Source: Acidovorax sp. DW039 (GTDB lineage Bacteria > Pseudomonadota > Gammaproteobacteria > Burkholderiales > Burkholderiaceae_C). Taken from it: DNA of 64,000 bases. Positions 35,540 through 43,737 of the stretch are shown piece by piece (position 1 is the first letter of the stretch; the number at the start of each line of letters is the position of its first letter). The DNA is taken from NCBI RefSeq assembly GCF_037101375.1, contig NZ_AP029019.1, positions 2,046,001 to 2,110,000 on the forward strand. Reading direction: 5' to 3'. Position numbers and translations under genes: made by a program. The notes under the pieces are model-generated. The model had not been told where the DNA came from. It searched no databases and saw only the letters and a program-made list of their open reading frames with translations.

Positions 35540-36548
35540 GCCCATACGTCAATTCCCGCGCCTTGCCCCAGAACACCCGGTACATGAACAAGGTGTAGGC
35601 AACGATCATGGGCAGGGTGATGGCCACCCCCACGCCGATCACGATGAGCGAGTTGGTGGCGCTGGCAGCTTCCCACACCGTGAGTCGGTCAATGACGATG
35701 TAGGGGTACAGGCTGTAGGCCAGACCGAAAAAGGCCAGCACAAAAATGGTGACTGTGGCCGCGAACACCACCCAGCCATAGCCTGCGGCCACCACACGCG
35801 GGGAGCTGAGCACGTGCCGTATGGCAAAGAAGCACGCGACGCACGCCAGCGGGATGGGAAGCAAGGCAAAGAATCCTGGCAGTGCGAACCACTTGTGGAA
35901 CACGGTCTGGCTGACCACAGGAGTCGCCAGCGAGATGCCCACCAGCGCAAAGCCCATGGGCCACAGCACGCCCTGGCCCCAGCGCAGCGCCTTGCCTTGA
36001 AGCGGTCCCTCGGTCTTCATGATGAGCCAGCCTGCGCCCAGCATGGCGTAGGCGGCGGGCAGGGTCAGGGCGATGCCTGCAGCAAACATGCGGCTCCACA
36101 GGTCTGCTTGAAAGCCGGTGACGTAAGCCCCCAGCATCCAGCCCTGGGCCAAGGTGGTGACCAGAGAGCCCAGTGCGAAGAGGTGGTTCCAGGTGGCCTT
36201 GTGCGCATCGCGTGCCTTGACGCGAAAGTCGAACGCCACGCCGCGCACGATGAGCCCGATCAGCATGATTGCCACCGGCAGGTACAGCGCAGTCAGCACT
36301 ACACCATGCGCCATGGGAAAGCACACCAGCAGCACGCCCACCCCCAGCACCAGCCAGGTCTCGTTTGCGTCCCAGAAGGGGCCGATGCTGGCCACCATCA
36401 CGTCTTTTTCTGCAGGGGTGGCCAGGGGCAGCAGCATGCCCACGCCCAGGTCGTAGCCGTCCAGAATCACATAGGCCAGCAGGGCCAGCCCCATGACGGC
36501 CATGAAGAGCAGGGGCAGGGCGGTGGCCCAGTTCAGGGTGTCCAGCAT
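35535..36548 (-). CDS. cioB: Cytochrome bd-type quinol oxidase subunit II (CioB/CydB)
   Basis: A 337-residue integral membrane subunit of a bd-type terminal oxidase, nearly all transmembrane helix (about eight to nine). 'YVILDGYDLGVGMLLPLA' near the N-terminus and 'FWDANETWLVLGVGVLLVCF' are diagnostic of CydB, and 'SLYPYIVIDRLTVWEAASAT' lies near the C-terminus. ATG 36548 has AAGGAG directly upstream. It starts 19 bases after cioA. The stop codon lies within a dispersed repeat, so the last residues 'ELTYGL' may have been altered by repeat insertion. Confidence 0.93.
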   Translation of the reverse strand: MLDTLNWATALPLLFMAVMGLALLAYVILDGYDLGVGMLLPLATPAEKDVMVASIGPFWDANETWLVLGVGVLLVCFPMAHGVVLTALYLPVAIMLIGLIVRGVAFDFRVKARDAHKATWNHLFALGSLVTTLAQGWMLGAYVTGFQADLWSRMFAAGIALTLPAAYAMLGAGWLIMKTEGPLQGKALRWGQGVLWPMGFALVGISLATPVVSQTVFHKWFALPGFFALLPIPLACVACFFAIRHVLSSPRVVAAGYGWVVFAATVTIFVLAFFGLAYSLYPYIVIDRLTVWEAASATNSLIVIGVGVAITLPMIVAYTLFMYRVFWGKARELTYGL

Positions 36549-36567
36549 GGAGGGCTCCTTGGTGCGG

Positions 36568-37929
36568 TTACACGGTATGGGCAGTGGGGGGCGCTGCGTC
36601 AGGCACCGGCTGCGCAGGGTGCTCGGCCATGTATTTGATGACGCCCACATAGGCCGCCAGCAGCAACACGTACACCGTCAGGTACGCGGCCAGCGTGCCC
36701 GCTACCATGCCGCTGCCGTGGGGTGCCACAGCGTCTGCCGTCTTGAGCAGGCCGTAGACCAGGTAGGGCTGGCGGCCAATTTCCGTCACATACCAGCCCG
36801 CCAGGGTGGCGACCCAGCCGGAGAAGGTCATGCCCACCAGTGTCCACAACAAGGGGCGGGGGAGCGCAGCCCTTGGCTGAACACGCCTGCGCCACAGCAG
36901 CCAGGCTGCAACCCAGGCCACGGCCAGCATCAGCAGGCCCACGCCCACCATGATCCGAAAGCTCCAGAACACGGGTGCAACGGGCGGATGGGCTCCTGCA
37001 AACTCGTTCAGCCCTTTCAGCTCTGCATCCATATCGTGCGCAAGAATCAGACTGGCTGCCTTGGGAATTTGCAGTGCGTAGTCGGTGCGGCCTTCTTTTT
37101 CGTTGGGGATGCCAAAGAGGGTGAGGGGCGCCCCCTTTTCGGTGTGCCAAATCCCTTCAATGGCTGCAATCTTGGCGGGTTGATGCTCCAGCGTGTTCAG
37201 CCCGTGCATGTCCCCCATCAAGATCTGCAGGGGCACGGCCACTGCCACGGTGACGACCGCCGTGCGCAATGCCAGGCGCGTGCCAGCGGTGGCGCTGCCC
37301 TTGAGCAGCTGCCAGGCGCTGACCCCCGCGATCAGGAACCCTGCCGTGAGTGTGGAAGCCAGCAACTTGTGCCCCAGGCGATAGGGGAAAGACGGGTTGA
37401 AGACGATGGCCAGCCAGTCCACCGCGTGGAACTTGCCGTCGATGATTTCGTAGCCCGCAGGGGTCTGCATCCATGAGTTGAGGCTCAAAATCCAGAAGGC
37501 GGACAGCGTGGTGCCAAAAGCGACCAGCAGGGTGGCGGCCATGTGCACACGGTCTGACACCCGACCGCGACCGAACAGCATGATGCCCAGGAACGATGCC
37601 TCCAGAAAGAAGGCGGTGAGCACTTCATAGCCCAGCAATGGGCCTGCAATGTTGCCCGCACGCTCCATGAATCCTGGCCAGTTGGTGCCGAACTGGAAAC
37701 TCATGGTGATGCCCGAGACCACACCCAGCGCGAAGGTCAGTGCAAATACCTTGGTCCAGAAGTAATACGCCTGCTCCCAGCCCGCAGCAGCCGGGGTGCC
37801 GCGCGTGGCCGCATGGCGCAGCCGGAAGAACACCAGAAACCAGCACAGGGCGATGGTGATGGTGGGGAACAGGATGTGGAAGCTGATGTTGGCTGCGAAC
37901 TGGATGCGCGAGAGCATGAAGGTGTCCAT
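36568..37929 (-). CDS. cioA: Cytochrome bd-type quinol oxidase subunit I, cyanide-insensitive (CioA) class
   Basis: A 453-residue heme-bearing catalytic subunit oxidising ubiquinol and reducing O2. The N-terminal heme-ligand His18 is in 'QFAANISFHILFPT', the second His in 'YRLGHKLLASTLTAGF', and the conserved C-terminal block is 'TEIGRQPYLVYGLLKTADAV'. The region between 'FGIPNEKEGRTDYALQIP' and 'FWSFRIMVGVG' is short, that is the Q-loop insert of E. coli CydA is absent, which marks the CIO subfamily. It starts 3 bases after the regulator stop, so the operon is regulator-cioA-cioB. A CydX-type small subunit was not seen after cioB. Confidence 0.94.
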   Translation of the reverse strand: MDTFMLSRIQFAANISFHILFPTITIALCWFLVFFRLRHAATRGTPAAAGWEQAYYFWTKVFALTFALGVVSGITMSFQFGTNWPGFMERAGNIAGPLLGYEVLTAFFLEASFLGIMLFGRGRVSDRVHMAATLLVAFGTTLSAFWILSLNSWMQTPAGYEIIDGKFHAVDWLAIVFNPSFPYRLGHKLLASTLTAGFLIAGVSAWQLLKGSATAGTRLALRTAVVTVAVAVPLQILMGDMHGLNTLEHQPAKIAAIEGIWHTEKGAPLTLFGIPNEKEGRTDYALQIPKAASLILAHDMDAELKGLNEFAGAHPPVAPVFWSFRIMVGVGLLMLAVAWVAAWLLWRRRVQPRAALPRPLLWTLVGMTFSGWVATLAGWYVTEIGRQPYLVYGLLKTADAVAPHGSGMVAGTLAAYLTVYVLLLAAYVGVIKYMAEHPAQPVPDAAPPTAHTV

Positions 37930-37932
37930 GGC

Positions 37933-38514
37933 TCAGTCCTCCTGGGTTTTGGGGGCGGGTGCCTTGCCGGTCAGTCGGTCTTTGAGTTCAAGCACCCGTG
38001 TCACGGCCGCCCCCATGCCCATGAGCTGCAGTGCCGTCTCCGGTGCCAGACGCTGCACATCGTCAAACCATGTCATCAGCCGGTCGATCAGCTCGTGCAT
38101 TTCGCGCATGCGCTGCTGCGCATAGCGCTCTTCGTCGGACGAGGGTTCCTCCAGCAGCGCCATGCGCAGCATGGATAGCGTGGGTTCTATCTCGCGGCGG
38201 CGGCGTTCTTCTGCCAGCACGCGGAAGATCTCCCACACGTCCTTGGGTGCTTCAAAGTATTCGCGGCGGTCACCGGGCAGATGGCTGAGCTTGACCAGTC
38301 GCCAGGACTGAAGCTCCTTGAGGCCCATGCTGACGTTGGACCGGGAGAACTCCAGTGCCTCTGCAATTTCGTCGGCATTGATGGGGCGGGGCGAGAGAAA
38401 GATCAATGCATAGATCTGGCCCACGGTGCGGTTGATACCCCAGCGGCTACCCATCTCACCAAAGTGGGCGACGAACTGGCGGTTCAGAGGGGGAAGGTTT
38501 TTGACATAGGTCAT
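37933..38514 (-). CDS. GbsR/MarR-family transcriptional regulator of the cio operon
   Basis: A 193-residue winged-helix regulator of the GbsR type. The HTH lies in 'NADEIAEALEFSRSNVSMGL' and the wing in 'SHLPGDRREYFEAPKDVW', followed by a helical dimerisation part. It is the first gene of the cioAB operon with 3-base spacing. A 10-bp inverted repeat upstream (38542-38569) is a good candidate for autoregulation. Known GbsR proteins sense choline or other small molecules; a regulator of this class leading a bd oxidase operon is less familiar. The effector is unknown. Confidence 0.88.
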   Translation of the reverse strand: MTYVKNLPPLNRQFVAHFGEMGSRWGINRTVGQIYALIFLSPRPINADEIAEALEFSRSNVSMGLKELQSWRLVKLSHLPGDRREYFEAPKDVWEIFRVLAEERRRREIEPTLSMLRMALLEEPSSDEERYAQQRMREMHELIDRLMTWFDDVQRLAPETALQLMGMGAAVTRVLELKDRLTGKAPAPKTQED

Positions 38515-38541
38515 AGGAATCGCATTGTGCGCCTTTTTTCT

Positions 38542-38569
38542 TGAATTTTCAGAAATTCTTGAAAATTCA
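38542..38569. promoter_or_regulatory. Inverted-repeat operator upstream of the GbsR/MarR-cioAB operon
   Basis: TGAATTTTCA-N8-TGAAAATTCA, perfect 10-bp arms with centres 18 bp apart, 28 bases upstream of the regulator start on the minus strand. It also lies in the region shared with the divergent acyltransferase gene. Arm sequence and spacing fit a dimeric or tetrameric winged-helix repressor site. The AT-rich arms stand out in GC-rich DNA. Confidence 0.7.
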
Positions 38570-38735
38570 GAATGCTTTGCAAATGGACACTACAAAGTCG
38601 AGCATTTCCAGCTTGCTTCTGCCCTGCCTCTCGCATGCCTGGCAAGATTTACACAGAAAGAGGACAATAGAAGGCTTTGCTTTTGCGCCTGCGAATTCGC
38701 TTCGCCAGAGCGCCCAGGTCAATCCGGTTCTCTGC

Positions 38736-39854
38736 ATGTCTCAAAACACATCCCGGCTGCCGTTGCTGGACACTGTCAAAGGCACGGCTTGCGCGGCCAT
38801 CGTGGCCCACCATCTGGCCTTCTACGGCCCTATGTCTGATATCGCCCAGCCGCTGGCGCCCCATTTGATGGCCTGGCTGTACGACTACGCGCGCATGGCA
38901 GTCCAGATCTTCCTGGTGCTGGGCGGCTACCTTGCTGCAGCCAGCCTGGCTCCTGAAGGCGTTGCCCGCTTTGGGCAAGCGGGCCAGCAGGTGGGCAAGC
39001 GCTTTGTGCGGCTGGTGGTCCCTTATGTGGTGGCACTGTTGGTCACCGTGCTGATCAGCGCCTTGGTGCGCCCCTGGATGGAGCATCCTTCGGTGCCCGG
39101 AGACCCGAGCCTTGCACAGCTCATCACCCACGCGTTGCTGCTGCACAGTGTGGTGGAGCATGAATCGCTGTCTGCGGGAGTCTGGTACGTGGCCATCGAC
39201 TTCCAGCTTTTCACCCTCAGTGTTCTCATCTTCGCTGCGGTGCGTGCATTGCCCTCCGCGGCTGCGCAGAAGTGGGCCTCCTGGCTGGGGCGCGCGGTGG
39301 TGGTGGCCGGCGTGGCTGCATCGCTCTGGGGTTTCAATCGCGATGCCCACTGGGATGTGTGGGCCGTCTATTTCTTCGGTGCCTACGGTCTGGGCATGAT
39401 GGCGTTCTGGGCCAGCCGCGCGCCTCGCGCCTCGGGTTGGGTGGTGTGCATGGCCCTGCTGGGCTTGGTGGGCCTGTGGCTGGAATACCGCGCCCGTATC
39501 GCGCTGGCGCTGGTGACGGCGCTGCTGCTGGTGTGGGCCATGCGTACGCCAGCGGTCCGCCAGTGGCGTGGAGTGGGTCCTCTGGTGCGGCTTGGGCAAA
39601 TGTCGTATTCCGTGTTTCTCATCCACTTCGCGGTGTGCCTGCTGGTCAATGCGGTGGTGAGTGGCCTGTGGCCAGACTCTCCATGGCTCAACGCCGGTGG
39701 CATGCTGCTGGCGTTTTCTCTGGCCATGGTCGCGGGCCAGTGGCTCTATCGCACGGTAGAACTGCGCACCCCTTCCTTGCCCACCTTGCTGCGCTGGCAG
39801 GCGAGCCTGGTGGCGGCTGGCGTGCTGGTGCAGCTCGGCAGCAATTGGGGCTAG
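38736..39854 (+). CDS. Membrane acyltransferase family 3 (OafA/YrhL-like)
   Basis: A 372-residue integral membrane protein of the Acyltransferase_3 family, which moves acetyl or other acyl groups onto sugars of surface glycans. 'LPLLDTVKGTACAAIVAHHL' carries the conserved His near the first transmembrane helix, 'QIFLVLGGYLAAASL' is the second, and about ten helices follow, with 'LGQMSYSVFLIHFAVCLLVN' near the C-terminus. ATG 38736 aligns the start with the domain; upstream in-frame codons back to 38541 add non-conserved sequence. The shared upstream region with the cio regulator may couple the two, but no glycan genes are nearby. Confidence 0.85.
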   Translation: MSQNTSRLPLLDTVKGTACAAIVAHHLAFYGPMSDIAQPLAPHLMAWLYDYARMAVQIFLVLGGYLAAASLAPEGVARFGQAGQQVGKRFVRLVVPYVVALLVTVLISALVRPWMEHPSVPGDPSLAQLITHALLLHSVVEHESLSAGVWYVAIDFQLFTLSVLIFAAVRALPSAAAQKWASWLGRAVVVAGVAASLWGFNRDAHWDVWAVYFFGAYGLGMMAFWASRAPRASGWVVCMALLGLVGLWLEYRARIALALVTALLLVWAMRTPAVRQWRGVGPLVRLGQMSYSVFLIHFAVCLLVNAVVSGLWPDSPWLNAGGMLLAFSLAMVAGQWLYRTVELRTPSLPTLLRWQASLVAAGVLVQLGSNWG

Positions 39855-39877
39855 GAGCCGCCCCAAAACCAACGCAA

Positions 39878-39900
39878 TGCCTCACGCATCGGATGAGGCA
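39878..39900. terminator. Hairpin between acyltransferase and rnk
   Basis: TGCCTCA / TGAGGCA with a 9-base loop at a convergent junction. AA precedes and CTTT follows, so it is at best a weak bidirectional terminator. Confidence 0.45.
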
Positions 39901-39928
39901 CTTTGAGGGGCATTGGATGCCTACCAAG

Positions 39929-40342
39929 TCAGCGGTGCAGTTCGCCCGCGCTTTCGGGTTGATAGACGATCTCCTTGACTTGCACCGTCATCGCCTTACC
40001 GCCGGGGCCTGGCCAGGCTAGCTCGTCACCCACAGACAACCCCAGTAGCGCACTGCCCACTGGTGCGAGGATGGACAGCTTGTCTGCGCTGCCGTCGATA
40101 TCGCGTGGGTAGACCAGCGTCAGGCAGAACTCTTTTCCGCTTTCCTGGATTCGGAACTTCACGGTGGAGTTCATGGTGACCACGTGGGGTGGGATCTCCT
40201 CGGGCGGCACCACGTCCGCCCGATCGAGCTCTGCCTGCAGATCCGCCTTTCCAGGAAACACACTGGAAGGCATGGCTGCCAGCAGGGCTTCAATACGGTC
40301 GAGATCCAGGGAAGACAGAACGATCTGGGGCTTGCGCGCCAT
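39929..40342 (-). CDS. rnk: Nucleoside diphosphate kinase regulator Rnk
   Basis: A 137-residue protein with a short N-terminal coiled-coil region ('LSSLDLDRIEALLAAM') and a GreA/GreB C-terminal-type domain ('PPHVVTMNSTVKFRIQES', 'LSILAPVGSALLGLSVGDEL'). The family binds RNA polymerase near the secondary channel, and in E. coli and Pseudomonas overexpression affects nucleoside diphosphate kinase levels. It is a single gene convergent with the acyltransferase. The domain order and length match the family. Confidence 0.93.
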   Translation of the reverse strand: MARKPQIVLSSLDLDRIEALLAAMPSSVFPGKADLQAELDRADVVPPEEIPPHVVTMNSTVKFRIQESGKEFCLTLVYPRDIDGSADKLSILAPVGSALLGLSVGDELAWPGPGGKAMTVQVKEIVYQPESAGELHR

Positions 40343-40500
40343 TGTGATACCTCATGAGAGTGGTTGAAAGGCCGGGACTCTAGGCGATTGCGAATCTCGC
40401 ACTGCCGCGCGCGGTCATTGCCTGGCCCTTCTGGCCGATGAGCGTGCCCGCCATTGCAGACCTTTTCATGTGAATGATTTGCCAAGCTCATTTTTGAATG

Positions 40501-40516
40501 CTGTATATTTATACAG
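40501..40516. promoter_or_regulatory. LexA (SOS) box
   Basis: CTGTATATTTATACAG, a palindrome fitting the CTGT-N8-ACAG consensus of gamma- and betaproteobacterial LexA, with the preferred AT-rich centre and only one asymmetric base pair. It ends two bases before ATG 40519 of the radical SAM gene, so LexA bound here would block transcription start or elongation. An alternative ATG at 40498 would place the box within the first codons. Confidence 0.85.
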
Positions 40517-40518
40517 TT

Positions 40519-41742
40519 ATGAAAACTCCTGCGAACCCCACGGTGGTATACGGCGCTGAGGCCGAATGGGTGCCTATTCCTGTCCAGGCCATACGTGGCC
40601 GGGGCGCTGCCACCGCGGTGCCGCACAGGTTTGAGCGCGACGTGCGAGAGGCGGCTGACGACGGGTGGAATTCGCAAGCTCGTCTTCATCCAGAGAAGGC
40701 TGGAGATAGACAAGAGGATGGGTGCGACCCTGGCGATGATGAAGACTTGTGGGCTTCTCCCTTGTCACCCCAGGCACCCGCCACCCGCGTGCACCTGGAG
40801 ACGGCGCGCAGCGCGCTCAGTGCAAATGACTCCCCCGACATCTTTTTTGAACTCTCGGTCAACCCCTATCGGGGGTGTGAGCATGGTTGTACCTACTGCT
40901 ACGCGCGCCCCACCCACAGCTACCTGAACTTTTCCCCTGGCCTGGACTTTGAAACCCAGATCGTGGCCAAGCACAACATTGCCGAAGTGCTCAGGCACGA
41001 GCTTGCGCAACCGCGTTATGTGCCCCGGTTGCTCAACATCGGTTCCGCCACCGATTGCTACCAACCCGTAGAGCGTGAGCTGCGCCTCACCCGCAGTGTG
41101 ATCGAGGTCTTGCGCGATGCGCGACATCCGTTCTCCCTGATCACCAAGTCCAGCGGGGTGGAGCGGGATATGGACTTGCTGGTCCCCTTGGCCGCGCAAC
41201 GCCTTGCGGCTGTGTACGTCACTGTGACTACGCTCGATGCGGATCTGGCTCGCCGCATGGAGCCCAGAGCCGCCGCACCCCACCGGCGTCTGCGCACCAT
41301 CCGCACCTTGGCCGAGGCGGGCGTGCCTGTGGGGGTGAGCGTGGCTCCGCAGATCCCATTCATCACGGAAGACATGGAACAGGTGCTGGAAGCCGCGCGA
41401 GATGCTGGAGCAACCAGTGCGTTCTATACCGTGCTGCGCCTGCCGTGGGAGCTGGACGCGCTGTTTCGCGAATGGCTGCAACTGCATTACCCACAACGAG
41501 CCGCCCGCGTGATGGCGCGTGTGCAGGACCTTCATAACCTGAGCGATGTCCAGCGCGCCGCCGGCAAGACCTACGAGAGCGACTTTGCCACCCGCATGAA
41601 AGGCAGCGGGTTGTGGGCAGACCTGCTGCGCCAGCGTTTCGCTGCCACGTGCCGAAAACTGGGGCTCAACCGTGAGCGCGAGGGGCTTGACATGACCCAG
41701 TTCAGGCCAGGGCTGGCGCGGGGGCAGGGCAGTCTTTTTTAG
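40519..41742 (+). CDS. SOS-linked PA0069-family radical SAM protein (SplB-like)
   Basis: A 407-residue radical SAM enzyme. Cluster-binding cysteines are in 'NPYRGCEHGCTYCYARP' (near residues 120, 124 and 127). 'LNIGSATDCYQPVERELRLT', 'HPFSLITKSSG' and 'VSVAPQIPFITEDMEQVLEA' follow, the pattern of the COG1533 group that includes spore photoproduct lyase. The N-terminal 80 residues are acidic and not conserved. The chemical reaction of this branch is unknown. The LexA box immediately upstream suggests induction by DNA damage, which fits a repair or damage-related role. Start ATG 40519 is preferred because the upstream ATG 40498 overlaps the box. No partner gene in the same direction. Confidence 0.88.
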   Translation: MKTPANPTVVYGAEAEWVPIPVQAIRGRGAATAVPHRFERDVREAADDGWNSQARLHPEKAGDRQEDGCDPGDDEDLWASPLSPQAPATRVHLETARSALSANDSPDIFFELSVNPYRGCEHGCTYCYARPTHSYLNFSPGLDFETQIVAKHNIAEVLRHELAQPRYVPRLLNIGSATDCYQPVERELRLTRSVIEVLRDARHPFSLITKSSGVERDMDLLVPLAAQRLAAVYVTVTTLDADLARRMEPRAAAPHRRLRTIRTLAEAGVPVGVSVAPQIPFITEDMEQVLEAARDAGATSAFYTVLRLPWELDALFREWLQLHYPQRAARVMARVQDLHNLSDVQRAAGKTYESDFATRMKGSGLWADLLRQRFAATCRKLGLNREREGLDMTQFRPGLARGQGSLF

Positions 41743-41851
41743 GCGTGGTTAGCATCATTTGGCGTTGTTGCACCGTCTTGTCGTACTGTTTGTATTGCCT
41801 GCCATGGAATGACGCAGTTTTCGGTAGCCAGAGCCTCTCAGCGGCAACCGG

Positions 41852-42841
41852 TCATGCCTGCACCAGCTGTTGATCCAGCACGCCAAAGGGGGCGGTCAAC
41901 CCTTCGTCGTTCAAAGCTTCCATTCGAATGCGTTCACCAAAGCGCAGGAATGAAGTGCGTGGCGCACCATCGGTCAGCATCTCGCGCATGCGCACCTCGG
42001 TCAGGCAGGTGGAGCCTGCAGCCGGGTCTGCGTTGGATACCGTGCCCGATCCAATGATGGTTCCAGCGGACAGTTTGCGCGTGCGTGCAGCATGCGCGAT
42101 CAGTTCACCAAAGTGGAAATGCATCTCTCCTGCGTGGGGATGACCTATCCATTGACCATCTCGTTGCACGCGCAATTGCAAATGCACCCGGCCATCACGC
42201 CAATGGGTTCCCAGCTCGTCAGGGGTGACCGCAACAGGGGCAAAGGCTGTGGATGGCTTGGCCTGGATGAAGCCGAATCCGCTTTTCACTTCACGCGGGC
42301 CAAAGGCGCGCAGGCTCCAGTCGTTCAGCAGCACCACCAGCTTCACGTATTGCAGTGCTTGCAGGGCAGACACACCCATGGGTGTTTCTGAAAGCACCAC
42401 ACCAAACTCGCCCTCGCAGTCAATCTGGTCTGCTTCGGCAGGCAAGGGCACGTCATTGTGTGGGCCCAGAAAGTCATCGGCAGCGCCCTGGTACATCAGG
42501 GGCACGGTTTCAAAATCCGGCACCGCAGGGACTTTGAATGCCCGTTCCATCAACCTGCCGTGGTTGAGAAAGGCCGAGCCATCCAGCCACTGGAAGGTGC
42601 GGGGCAGCGGTGCCCCGCAGTCCCCGGGGTTGAACGGTGCGGTGTTGCAAGCGGTGCTTCCGGGCTCGGCATCCAGCTGCGCTTGCAGCGCGCGCAACTG
42701 GGGCTCCACCTCCGTCCAGCGCTCCAGAGCGTCCCGCAAATGGGGGCTGATGTTTGCTGCGCTGGCAAAGCGAAGGTTGTCGGAGGAAACGACGACCAGA
42801 TGGCCATCCGGCTGGCCGTTGTGCAGGCTTGCGAGTCTCAT
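41852..42841 (-). CDS. Fumarylacetoacetate hydrolase-family protein
   Basis: A 329-residue member of the FAH superfamily, metal-dependent enzymes that split C-C bonds in diketo acids or decarboxylate and hydrate them. Metal ligands fit 'IDCEGEFGVVLSETPMG' (two Glu) and 'VVLLNDWSLRAFGPREVK' (Asp). 'KPSTAFAPVAVTPDELG' and 'GTIIGSGTVSNADPAAGSTC' are also typical. The last gene of a three-gene operon with a cyclase and a Bug binding protein, 55 bases after the cyclase. It resembles fumarylacetoacetase proper, but no homogentisate or gentisate dioxygenase gene is in view, so the pathway is open. Confidence 0.9.
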   Translation of the reverse strand: MRLASLHNGQPDGHLVVVSSDNLRFASAANISPHLRDALERWTEVEPQLRALQAQLDAEPGSTACNTAPFNPGDCGAPLPRTFQWLDGSAFLNHGRLMERAFKVPAVPDFETVPLMYQGAADDFLGPHNDVPLPAEADQIDCEGEFGVVLSETPMGVSALQALQYVKLVVLLNDWSLRAFGPREVKSGFGFIQAKPSTAFAPVAVTPDELGTHWRDGRVHLQLRVQRDGQWIGHPHAGEMHFHFGELIAHAARTRKLSAGTIIGSGTVSNADPAAGSTCLTEVRMREMLTDGAPRTSFLRFGERIRMEALNDEGLTAPFGVLDQQLVQA

Positions 42842-42896
42842 GGTGCTGTGTGTGGGCTGCGTGGGGGCGATGGAGTGAGCGTCGCTTTAGGTCATG

Positions 42897-43715
42897 TCAT
42901 GCAGTGGGGAGTAGTGGGTCAAAAATGGCGACCGCTCTTGTCCACCCCGCGGAGGCACCTTTTACCTTCACCGGAAAGCAGGACACATAAAAGCCCTTGC
43001 TGGGCAGGGATTGCAGGTTGTGCAATTTCTCCAGGTGGCAGTAACCGATGTCCCGGCCTGCCTTGTGGCCCTCCCAGATCAAAGATGCATCACCGGTCTG
43101 CGCGTAGCGCTGCGCGGTATAGGCAAAGGGGGCGTCCCAGCTCCAGGCATCCGTGCCGGTAAGGCGCACTCCGCGCTCCAGCAGGTACATGGTGGCTTCA
43201 TACCCCATGCCGCAGCCCGCCCGCAGGTACTCTGGCGTGCCATAGGCATCCCCTGCGCGGGTGTTGACGAGAACGATCTGCAGCGGGCTGAGCTGGTGAT
43301 CGATGCGGCGCAACTCTGCTTCCACATCAGCAGGCTGCACGATGTAGCCATCGGGCAGGTGGCGGAAGTCCAGCTTCACTGCAGGTTGAAAGCACCAGTT
43401 CAGGTCCACTTCGTCGATGGAAAGGGCACGCTGTCCTTTGTCCATGGTGGAGGCAAAGTGGTAGGGCGCATCCAGATGGGTGCCGTTATGGGTGTTAAGC
43501 TGCACCTCCTCCACCGCCCAGGATTCACCGTCGGGCAGGTGTTCGCGCTGCAGGCCCGGAAAGAACTGGGCTAGGTCGTCGAAGCTCATCTGGTGATCGA
43601 TGTAGCGGATATGTGGGCGCAGCCCCGGGGGGTCCGATGCCACATCGTTTTCCAGCGGCATGGAGATGTCTACGAGACGGCGATGGGCTTCGGCGGGTGT
43701 GACAGGATGGGTCAT
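42897..43715 (-). CDS. Cyclase-family hydrolase (kynurenine formamidase-like)
   Basis: A 272-residue metal-dependent hydrolase of the cyclase family (PF04199). The diagnostic metal motif HxGTHxDxPxHF is present as 'HNGTHLDAPYHF' near residue 76. 'DFRHLPDGYIVQPADVEAEL' and 'VLVNTRAGDAYGTPEYL' follow. Relatives hydrolyse N-formylkynurenine, isatin or cyclic imides and lactones. It lies between the Bug protein and the FAA hydrolase, so the operon probably opens and then cleaves a ring-derived acid. The substrate is unknown. Confidence 0.9.
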   Translation of the reverse strand: MTHPVTPAEAHRRLVDISMPLENDVASDPPGLRPHIRYIDHQMSFDDLAQFFPGLQREHLPDGESWAVEEVQLNTHNGTHLDAPYHFASTMDKGQRALSIDEVDLNWCFQPAVKLDFRHLPDGYIVQPADVEAELRRIDHQLSPLQIVLVNTRAGDAYGTPEYLRAGCGMGYEATMYLLERGVRLTGTDAWSWDAPFAYTAQRYAQTGDASLIWEGHKAGRDIGYCHLEKLHNLQSLPSKGFYVSCFPVKVKGASAGWTRAVAIFDPLLPTA

Positions 43716-43737
43716 GAAAATGCTCTTCGATGCTGGC

